From assembly GCF_905220565.1 (NCBI RefSeq), contig NC_059419.1, forward strand, positions 1,178,001 to 1,242,000: a DNA stretch of 64,000 nt, read 5' to 3'. The translations under genes were made by a program, and so were the position numbers. Positions 1-9,060 of the stretch are shown in pieces; position 1 is the first letter of the stretch, and each line of letters begins with the position of its first letter. The notes below the pieces were generated by a model. The model had not been told where the DNA came from. It saw only the letters and a list, made by a program, of their open reading frames with translations, and did not search any database. The stretch is from Melitaea cinxia. Its lineage: Eukaryota; Arthropoda; Insecta; Lepidoptera; Nymphalidae.

Positions 1-1904
1 TCCCAAGGCGAGCGAAGTCTCTTTATCCTGAAACTAATCTTGTTTGAATTGATCAAATTACTTTCATAGTATTTACATCTACGTAAAATACATTAATGTT
101 CTTGACCGCATTAGCTTTTTGATAAAGACGGTTTTTGTTCGTTTGTGTGTGTGTGTGTTTACGTTTTTAATAATTTCATCTAAGGTTAAGTAAATTTTCA
201 ACTATCCAAGGATTTGTTCGTTTGGTAATTTTGTGTATTTAGTGATAATGTATTTGATACACGCGCTGGATTAGCCGAATAAGGATTTGTCCAATAGTTG
301 GGATTACGTCTCCGTGTTTATGTGTCACATAGTTTTTTTTATACGATTAGTCTTTCCAAACACTGTCCTAAATTTAAACCCCTTATTTTATTTTCAGTCA
401 GATTTTCAGAATATCCTAAATTTACATACTTATTCTGCCATTTCAATTATTATCATACGATTCTTTTTTGTCGCCTACTGACAGTTTTGTTCTAATGTAT
501 ATGTAATTATGTACATAATATAAAGTCAATATTTTTGATATGTTTTATTTAGTTTGTATGTTGACAGTTCTTATAAATTTTCTTTGTATACCAAACTAAA
601 ATTACTTTTCTTAAAATCTGACAGCAGAAGGTTATTAAATTTGGAGTATCGCGACGGGGGAAGTACATCAACCTTACAGAATACCACAATTAATTAATAT
701 GACTCCCACAAAGTGTTGTTTTCCAGTAGTTAGTGTGTGAGTGAAAGTAGTCAGAACCTTTTGTCGGTTTAAAGTTAGTGTCGTACTGTACCAATTCAGC
801 TTACTGTTAAGAGATGTAGTCTATAGTCAAGGTCCAAGAATCGTGATCCAGTGATTTATTTTATTTCGAATTATATTCACCTAAATTTAATTGAAGATAA
901 ATAATGTTTAAAGAAAACTAAGCGTAACTAAATGATTTTAGACTTTTCTCTACAAAAATGTCTTATTTCTTTAAAAATATTATCTTAAAGTAAAAAATAT
1001 GACTTGTTAAATATAATGATTATAAAAGTGCTATGATCTTTATGATAGTTATGATTTATGCTGTGCTAGATTTGTCCATATTTATTTTGTCGACAACTGA
1101 TGAAAACAAATTCTGTACGTTATGATTCATCATTTACAAATGATAAAGAAGATTGAAATATAAATACTGATAGTGAGCTTTGACCTTCTCTCAAGATATA
1201 TAATCCTATTTGTATTCAATAACACTGCGATTGATTTAGGAGAGTAACCGCTGAGTTTATTGTTGACTCTTCTGAGTGCCTAGTGCGAGTTTTATTCACA
1301 GGAACATGACAGAAACGCGTTTATACGTGAAGATTATTTTTTATGGAAATTTAAGCAGTGCAGCCTGGACGATAAAGAATAGTATACGATACAATCGATA
1401 CAGAGTCATCTAGCGGCAAACGCGAGAACTAGGTTGAAATGCCGAATTTCCCATACAAAATGAAGTTAAAATTTACGCCCGTTATTGCGAGACGGATTAA
1501 ACAAAACTCGCACTAGGCACACTGATGAGATTCTGGATTCGATTCAAGTCTCGTATGTGTACATACGAGACATACAAGTATATTACATACAAGTATATTA
1601 TATGAAAGAAAGTAAGAAATAAAACATTTATTGGATCACACACAAGAGATAACAACAAATATTTTGAATCGACTATAGAAAGTAACATACACATAAGACT
1701 CTCACAATGTTTAAACTATCGTGTGCCTCAGGAATGCGCCAAATTGGTTCAGTTCGACATAATTCGGATTACCATAGTAAAAATGGTACCCGACAGCGGT
1801 TTTCAACCAAACCATAGGACGAGTGCGTCACTGATTTCAGTTTCATACGAATAATATTAGTGTATGCTCGCAAACGAAAAGAATAATTGTGTTTGCTCAC
1901 AAAC
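1..1904. other. AT-rich non-coding stretch, nothing recognised
   Basis: No convincing exon, RNA gene or repeat boundary was seen. The only open frames are short and lack any recognisable domain. The stretch could hold promoter or 5' exons of the downstream chloride channel gene, but I found no splice-compatible coding segment to support that. Confidence 0.4.
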
Positions 1905-2650
1905 GAAAAAAAAACGACTTCAATTACATCGCCGATCAATACAACGTAGATCGACGAAAAAATAGTCAAGTAACTACGCGTTATCAAAGATTACTCAAAA
2001 AGTAGTAGTAGTAGTCCTGGTTTCCTTATCATGGCACCAAACTAGGGATATCCCCTTTCCAACAAAAAAAGAATTATCAAAATCGGCACATCCAATAGAA
2101 AGTTATGCGATATAATACAACGTAGGTCGACGAAAAAAGCGTCAATTAAAAACGCATTTTTAGATATAACTCGAAAAGTAGTTGTTAGATCTTAAATTAA
2201 AATGGGACCAATTGACATAGACCACCTTTCGATTAAAAAAAAAATTGTCGAAATCGGTCCACCCGGTCAAAAGTTCTGATGTAACATACATAAAAAAAAA
2301 AAAAAAAATACAGGCGAATTGAGAACCTAATCCTTTTTTGGAAGTCGGTTAAAAACCGACTTCAATTACAACGACAAGTAATACAACGTAAGTAGACGAA
2401 AAAAAATAACAAACGCATTAGTCGTCATTACGATTTTAGAGGGTTTCCCCGATTTCTCTGGGATTCCATCATCAGGTGCTGGCTTTCTTGTCATGATACC
2501 ACACTTGGGATATCTCCTTTCCAACAAAGAAAGAATTATCAAAATCGGATTATAAACAACGAAGTTATCCCCGAACATACGTAGTTAGTATATTTTATAT
2601 ATATACGGTCGAATTGAGTAACCCCCTCCTTTTTTGGAATCAGTTAATAA
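1905..2650. repeat. Family D repeats, two abutting copies meeting at a palindrome
   Basis: Two related segments carry the family D signature: GACTTCAATTACA followed by AATACAACGTA, later TTGGGATATCTCC or similar, and an end near GGAAGTCGGTT. They meet at 2341-2363, where GAAGTCGGTT is followed by AAA and its exact reverse complement, so the two copies join end to end. Other family D copies lie near 26213-26990, 41255-41470 and 50379-50430. The class, perhaps a non-autonomous DNA transposon, is inferred from the repetitive nature only. Confidence 0.6.
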
Positions 2651-2750
2651 ACTATTAAATATAAATAAAAAAACAAACGTAACGTAATAGGTCAGAAATT
2701 ATACCAACACCACCATAAACACATACACACATATTTATATAGGGTCATAC

Positions 2751-3087
2751 ATGCTGTGTCGTTACGGCACCAAAGAATATAGCCACCCCCTCTCTTCCCG
2801 TGGGTGTCGTAAGAAGCGACTAAGGGATAACAAGGTTCCACTACCACCTTGGAACTTAAGAAGCCGACCGATGGCGGGATAACCATCTAACCGCTGGCTT
2901 TGAAAGACACAGGCCGAAGACAGGCAGCAGCGTCTTAGATGCGACAAAGCCAGCCCTGCGGTCACCAACCCGCCTGTCCCGCGTGGTGACTATGACATGG
3001 CAACACACATGAGTTCACGCATTTTTGACGCGAACTTGTGGAGGCCTATGTCCAGCAGTAGACTGCAATAGGCTTATGATGATGATA
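2751..3087 (+). repeat. Family A repeat, LINE-3'-end-like (copy 1)
   Basis: About 335 bp starting near CTGTGTCGTTACGG and ending with TCCAGCAGTAGACTGCAATAGGCTTATGATGATG when read in pieces. The recurring core GTGGGTGTCGTAAGAAGCGACTAAGG and the short ATG/TGATGA tail appear in six other copies in this window. The simple-repeat tail fits the 3' end of a non-LTR retrotransposon or a SINE that mimics one. Confidence 0.65.
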
Positions 3088-4332
3088 CTTGGTCTAAATA
3101 TATATACATAAGACCAAATATAAGTAAGGACTAGGTAGTATCCATTATGTGGCTGAGGCATTTGCGATCATATCCGTTATCTGTTGCTCGCAACAAGGAA
3201 CTGCTTTAAACGCCGTCGGAACGTATATATGACAGTTTTTAAGGTGGTACTGAAAATGCCAGTAAAGAAAAGCTTCATTCAGCATATAAACAACAAAAAA
3301 AAAATTCATAAATCAGCAAAATATTCACCAAATGTTAATACTTACTAGAGCTCCTGGAATTGTCACCTACTAGTGAAAAACAACAGAATAGTTGTCAAGC
3401 AAAATGACTTCTCTGATAAACCTGTAGGCGGTGTTAGTTGTAAAAATGTATATGTACCAGGCTGTTACGTAAACACAAGTATTAAGTTGCCTACCGTAGG
3501 AGCAGATGACTGTGTGTCTATGCTAAACCTATTTATGTTTATATCACAACACAAGTCATACATTAAAATCACATTATCATACACCGAGACGGTCGTGAGT
3601 GTTTATTGAAGATTTAATCACAAGCCATTTCAATTATAATATGAATGTATAATATGTAACTATTGTGAGTTAAGTAATTGTTCTCAAAAGTAGAAGACGT
3701 GTTTACATAACATTCATTATGACCTTGAATTAATTTCACATTCTAGTTAAATGTAGGTAACAATGAAATGTAAAATATATGTATTTATATTAATTCGTAA
3801 AAGCTCTTGTCTATGCTAGGCAATAATCTCTGTAGAAGAAATTGACAAAAAAGCTGTAGAAGCAATGTGATCCTTACAAGTATCTATATACCTTTTTACG
3901 AAAATTGCGCGGACGGAGGAGAATGAAATTTTGTGCACTTATCGTTTATATAGAGAAGGAGTGCATAATGCTAATACTTCTTTTTTGTAATTAAAATAAA
4001 AAAATCATTACACAGACCACCATGTATTTGACACACACACACGCATATACGAGTATACTCTTTTGTTTAATGTTCAGACTTATAATTTAAATTAATTAAG
4101 GTCGAATTTCGACCTCTGGGCGACCACTAGTTTAATTATAATTATCCCAACTCTTATTACAATAATAAATAAAATATTTTATTAAAAAAAAAACAATTTT
4201 TTTTTAAGTATTGCCATTTTAATTTGAGATTTATACTTTTGTTCTGCCTTGTTATACTATAAATCTTAGGAATATATAAAAAACTAAATCATATCGTGTA
4301 GAACGCCATACAAGAGCAGTTACAAATAATAA
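3088..4332. other. Non-coding stretch with SINE F fragment
   Basis: The segment 3427-3560 matches the 3' part of the tRNA-derived SINE F family (AACACAAGTATTAAGTTGCC, then GACTGTGTGT). A short open frame across it (3373-3609) is repeat-derived. The remainder is AT-rich DNA with no feature recognised. Confidence 0.45.
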
Positions 4333-4507
4333 TTACCGTAGCCCATAGACGCCTGCAGCACCGAAGCATCGAAAGCGCGTTGCTAACCATATCCTCGACC
4401 CTCCGCAGGAGCTCTGGACACCTTACCATAGAAACAAACCACTACTTTGCAGTGGTATGCAGCTGTGATTTTCTGTAAGGATGAGGTACTTCCCCCGTCA
4501 GGCTGAT
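4333..4507 (+). repeat. Family B repeat, partial (copy 1)
   Basis: Diverged partial copy of family B: TTACCGTAGCCCATAGACG at the left, AGGAGCTCTGG in the middle, and a right part like TTCTGTAAGGATGAGGTAC. The left end of the family (AGGTCGGCAAACAAGCG) is missing. Family B has about eleven copies here in both orientations. Confidence 0.6.
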
Positions 4508-5152
4508 TTTGTGCATGATGTATTAGGATATTGTCGTTCAATTAATACCGCGTATATAGTCGCGCGGAAGACTTAGTTTCAAAATAAATCGTATAAAGTA
4601 TCACTTTAATACACATACCGAAAGAAATCATTGAACTCAATACTGAACACTCGCTACGTTCGCATCTGAAACTCTTCGAGCGTGAACACAATGACATTTG
4701 AAAACGTTAATTGGTTTATCGCCTTCGAAGAGCGTTGAAATTGTGTCGCTAAGGCTCGCTACATATTGGCGTATTATCCATTAATAATATTTGGCTACAA
4801 TAAAACTATAAATAAACCCAGGGAACAAATTTTTCCTTTTTTTTTTAGAATAATATTTTCAATTCATAGAACAAAAATAAAAATTGCTATTGGTATTTGA
4901 CTTTTACTGTATTTCTTCTGATGTCCGCGACAGTGTAAGACCACATGGATCGACATCGACGCTTACGAATTCAAATCAGAACTAGTAAAAATAAAAATAC
5001 TGCATAGGTCATATAAGTACTTTCATGCTTTGCAGTAAAAGTAAACATGTGTGTTTACTGAATTTGGATGACACATACAGACTTTCGTCAATATATCATC
5101 ATTACATAGTATAAAACAAAGTCGCTTCCCGTTGTCTGATTTTTTTTAATGT

Positions 5153-5426
5153 CACTAGGTCGGCAAACAAGCGTACGGCTCACCTGATGGTAAGCGATTA
5201 CCGTAGCTTATAGACACCTGCAACACCAGAAGCATCGCAAGCGCGTTGCCGACCCAATCCCCAATCCCCCCAGGAACTCGGTCACCTTACTCACCAACAG
5301 GAACACAATACTGCTTGAAAACGGTATTATTTAGCTGTGATCTTCTGTAAGGTCGAGGTACTACCCCAGTCGGGCTGCTCCATATTTTGAGCAGGAAATT
5401 CCTGCTGTGCCCTACCTCAGTTAAAT
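5153..5426 (+). repeat. Family B repeat, near full length (copy 2)
   Basis: Begins CACTAGGTCGGCAAACAAGC, continues CACCTGATGGTAAGCG and ends TGTGCCCTACCTCAGTTAAA. This copy shows the whole unit of about 275 bp. The same unit recurs at 14921, 21654, 42100, 48376, 57991 and 59971. Short interspersed lepidopteran repeats of this type are widespread; I do not commit to a SINE, MITE or Helitron class. Confidence 0.7.
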
Positions 5427-5513
5427 GTACTGTATGCTTAGATCTTTAAAACTACGCAACGGATTGTGATGTGGTTTCCTTTACTAAATAGTGATTCCAG
5501 AGGAAGTTTTACC

Positions 5514-5804
5514 TATATGTCTAATACATGCATAATATAGAGGAACACTGATAGTTTTTGCAAGCCGGGGCGGGTCGCTAGTATTTTAATTTTGTAGATT
5601 AGTTTATCCTTCTAAATAGAGAAAGTTCAACAGGAATTCGATTCGAGACAAACATCATTATATGTCTAATACATGCATAATATAGAGGAACACTGATAGT
5701 TTTTGCAAGCCGGGGCGGGTCGCTAATATTTTAATTTTGTAGATTAGTTTATCCTTCTAAATAGAGAAAGTTCAACAGGAATTCGATTCGAGACAAACAT
5801 CATT
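5514..5804 (+). repeat. Two-copy 145-bp tandem duplication
   Basis: The segment starting TATATGTCTAATACATGC at 5514 repeats at 5659 and runs to ACATCATT near 5804. The copies are almost identical (GCTAGTATT against GCTAATATT is one difference), so the duplication is recent. The unit contains CGGGGCGGGTCGCTA, a phrase found at the ends of lepidopteran repeats. Confidence 0.85.
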
Positions 5805-7044
5805 GCGTATTTAGCACTAGCAAGACGCCATTGAGGTTTCGTCTCTAAAGAATATATCGTATCAGCGGTACAGAATTAATTATGAGAAAACTTGCACTTC
5901 TGAGAAAATTTTAAGATATAACAAATTCATCAACTCCCCAATAATATTATGAGCTAAAATCGATTAAAGTTTGATGTAAAACTATCACATATTGAGACAG
6001 TAACGTAGGGTGGGTTTTTGCCGCCGGGGTCCACCGAAAATTTGCCGCCCTATATTTTTTTTTTTACAATTTTTATCTGAGCTATATTATATTAGAATTA
6101 TCTGAGCTGTATTATATAGATTTTCGTTTTCGAAAAAAATAACTAAATTTTTTACACACATGAAATTATCTCAATTCATTTTTTTTTACACAAAGTCTAC
6201 CAAAATTTAGCTGTTATTTTTTTTTTTTTTTTGTTATTAAAAATGTCTATTTCGACCGGAATATTTATTCCAAAAATATTACGTTAATACAACTACAACT
6301 CAAAGGCGGATTTTTTGTATAAACAGCGGTAATGTGAAACCGCGGTGGAAATCTAGCGTACATTCTCGATTATTGATAACTATTTCAAATTTCCATATTA
6401 GAAAAATAATTGCGATAACCTTATTAGAACTATTTAAGAGAGAAGAGGACGAACCTTGCAAAATTTATCTTTTTACATAGGTACTAAGTAATTGACATAG
6501 TTATTTTGTTTATCAGAATATGTATATTTTTTTTAATGAAAAAAAACCTGTAATGTATCGGCAATTTTAACAGTTTTGATGAATCGTGAATAGTGTGCCG
6601 TTGTCTGTGTGCTGTGTGTGCATGTTTTAAACGACTTCAAAGAGGTTCTCAATTCAACTTTTTTCTTCTCTATTTTTAAGTATGTTTATTACCTTATAAC
6701 TTTTTACTGTGTTTACCAATTATGATGAATCTGTTTTTATTTAAAAAAGGTGGTGCTTCGAATAGTTTTTGAATTATTCTTAGTAATGCGTATTTGACAT
6801 CTCATTTCCATACTTGTTGATATGAATTGGAGTCAGCTTTCATTCATTTGCAAGCAAAAAATTTTGATATCATTTACTCTACGTTTTATTATAATTTTAA
6901 TTTTGTTCGAGAAGGTTTGTAACACTTTCGATAGTTAAAAAGACCATTAGGTACTTTACTAATAAAAGTAGTTCATTAGATATAACATACCATTAACCGA
7001 CATACCTTGGACTGGATATTTTGTTGAAATAAGTATAAACATTT
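5805..7044. other. AT-rich non-coding stretch
   Basis: No gene recognised. The stretch contains several long A or T runs near 6050, 6215 and 6530, and a family D-like phrase (AACGACTTCAAAGAGG) around 6628-6660. Confidence 0.4.
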
Positions 7045-7368
7045 TTGTGCTATAATGATTTCGTCGTAGTAATTAATAACCACAACACGTCAAAGTTTAC
7101 TTTGAAGTTAGTCTTAAACTTAAAAATATAAACAAAAAGAATAATGAGTCAAAAATACTAATGTATGTTTGCGGAGATCCTGTCACACAACAAATTGAAC
7201 TGGACTTGCACTATACGGATTACGTTGCTCGAATATTCATTTAAAAGTATCCGAAAGCCCAAGAAGCTTAGGCTAACCGACTTTTACTAATTATGGATTT
7301 TATATGGGTGCATTACATATATAATCCACGCGACCACTCCAGAATTGTAAATTATTCGAAATATAAAC
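7045..7368 (+). repeat. 324-bp duplicated segment, copy 1
   Basis: Begins TTGTGCTATAATGATTTCG and ends CGAAATATAAAC. The same 324 bp recur at 14385-14708 at a constant offset of 7340, with one difference seen by eye (TTTGAAG against TTTAAAG). No terminal inverted repeat was noticed. Confidence 0.85.
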
Positions 7369-7397
7369 TATATTACAATGAATGAATCAAAAATTGA

Positions 7398-7470
7398 CCG
7401 CTCCAGCGGGATTCGAACCCGCGTCTCCAACCGACCGTGTCGGCGCTCTAGCCAATTAAGCTATGGAACG
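7398..7470 (-). tRNA. tRNA-like unit, abnormal anticodon loop (copy 1)
   Basis: Read on the - strand, the acceptor CGTTCCA pairs with TGGAGCG, the A box TAGCTTAATTGG and B box GGTTCGAATCC are intact, and the T stem is CGGG/CCCG. The anticodon stem is CCGAC/GTTGG with loop ACGGTCG. That loop has C instead of T at position 33 and would read GGT, an anticodon eukaryotes do not normally use. A T5 run lies just downstream as a possible Pol III terminator. It is best seen as a tRNA-derived repeat head or pseudogene. Confidence 0.55.
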
Positions 7471-7718
7471 ATGTATTTTTTTAATTTTTGATATGATATT
7501 CAAAAATGTTTAGAATTCCTAATGTGGGGGTAACACAAAAATAAAATCGTAGGTATTAATAATAGCATGGTGTCGTCTCCTGTCAAAGATTTTCATTGTA
7601 ATATGAAACTTTGAATAGTTACGGGTCTCTGTAAAGAACTCACTATAGACGGCGCCACGGTTCGCTTAAACCGAAAATAAAAATCATCATATCAAAAATT
7701 TCGCTCTAGCGGGTACAT

Positions 7719-7791
7719 CGTTCCATAGCTTAATTGGCTAGAGCGCCGACACGGTCAGTCGGAGACGCGGGTTCGAATCCCGCTGGAGCGG
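7719..7791 (+). tRNA. tRNA-like unit, abnormal anticodon loop (copy 2)
   Basis: This 73-nt cloverleaf has acceptor CGTTCCA/TGGAGCG, anticodon stem CCGAC/GTCGG, loop ACGGTCA, T arm CGGGTTCGAATCCCG and discriminator G. The non-standard loop (C33, nominal GGT) makes a working decoder doubtful. The Pol III A and B boxes are intact and TTTTT follows within a few bases, so it may be transcribed. Confidence 0.55.
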
Positions 7792-8029
7792 TCAATTTTT
7801 GATATGATATTCAAAAATGTTTAGAATTCCTAATGTGGGGGTAACACAAAAATAAAATCGTAGGTATTAATAATAGCATGGTGTCGTCTCCTGTCAAAGA
7901 TTTTCATTGTAATATGAAACTTTGAATAGTTACGGGTCTCTGTAAAGAACTCACTATAGACGGCGCCACGGTTCGCTTAAACCGAAAATAAAAATCATCA
8001 TATCAAAAATTTCGCTCTAGCGGGTACAT

Positions 8030-8102
8030 CGTTCCATAGCTTAATTGGCTAGAGCGCCGACACGGTCAGTCGGAGACGCGGGTTCGAATCCCGCTGGAGC
8101 GG
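8030..8102 (+). tRNA. tRNA-like unit, abnormal anticodon loop (copy 3)
   Basis: Identical to the copy at 7719-7791 and exactly 311 bp downstream of it in the tandem array. It has the same loop ACGGTCA with C at position 33, the same internal promoter boxes and the same trailing T run. Confidence 0.55.
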
Positions 8103-8384
8103 TCAATTTTTGATATGATATTCAAAAATGTTTAGAATTCCTAATGTGGGGGTAACACAAAAATAAAATCGTTGGTAGAAATAAGTATAGTTTAACTTAC
8201 AATTGTTTTTATTAAGATTAGCTTAGCAAATTATACGTCTCTTTAATATTTTTAAAAAAGGCTGAATCGTTGACCTTAGTTGGGGTCTACGGTTCTGCAA
8301 TTCCAAAACACGAAACTAAAGGCAAAAGCAAAATAAAATAAAGGCTTAATAGAGGTATTTACAACAAATAATTATAGCTTTCGT

Positions 8385-8740
8385 TGCTCGCTCACTTCAG
8401 CCTATAATATCCCACTGCTGCTCAGCCTAATATCCTCAATAAGCCTCTTTCGCCATGTAAGAGAAGGATCATAGCCTAATCCACCACGTTGCTCCAATGC
8501 AGATTGGCGGATATATTCCCTACTATGAGTAACGATCGCTATCAGGTGTACATGGTAACAACCAGGACCGACGGCTTAACGTGTTCTCCGAGGCACGAAC
8601 CTACAAGGACTGCACAAACACCCAGACCACGGCAAACATCTGTATAACCAATACAAATGTTTGTCATGTGCGCGGATCGACCCCGCAACCGCCAGCACAA
8701 CAGTTACAAACCATTCGTTGCGCCAACGCGTCCATAAAAT
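8385..8740 (-). repeat. SINE E remnant, reverse orientation
   Basis: Read on the - strand, this matches the tRNA-derived SINE family seen in full at 53922-54256: a tRNA-like head with a B-box-like stretch near 8680, a middle ACAAATGTTTGTCATGTGCG on the + strand, and a tail with TAGTAGGGAATATATCC. It is diverged and partly truncated. The short open frames over it (8581-8915) are not genes. Confidence 0.6.
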
Positions 8741-9060
8741 ACTTCACGCAAAATTTTGCCATTTTTGTCCACCTTCCCCCTTTGTACCGCTAAGTTACAC
8801 TTTCAGCGACCCCCTAACAAATATTAAGCCACAACTGTTACAGACCTCTCTGCACTTATATTTTTTTGTTATTTCGAAAGTATACATTAATTCATATGTA
8901 TATAATAATAATTAGGCTTTTTAAGTAAATGAAAATGAATTTCCATCGTCATTGAAAAGTTTTAAAAACTGTCAAGTTATGCAAAAATGAAAAAAAAAAG
9001 TTAACTGCGAATGTCAAATTTTTTTCGACTAACCTTTTGTAATATCTCTTCACGCAAAAC

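Larger units (their letters stand above)
7484..8171 (+). repeat. 311-bp tandem repeat array carrying tRNA-like units
   Basis: GATATGATATTCAAAAATG occurs at 7490, 7801 and 8112, an exact 311-bp period. There are two full units and one partial unit, nearly identical. Each full unit contains GGCGCCACGGTTCGCTTAAA and, at its end, a complete + strand tRNA-like sequence. Related material forms the inverted repeat at 32231-32638. Confidence 0.9.

Noticed and set aside
3373..3609. 78-codon + strand frame
   Set aside because: Overlaps a SINE F fragment; no real start codon context or homology seen.
7398..8102. Calling the tRNA-like units functional tRNA-Thr(GGT)
   Set aside because: Position 33 is C and a GGT anticodon is not normally used in eukaryotes; kept only as tRNA-like.
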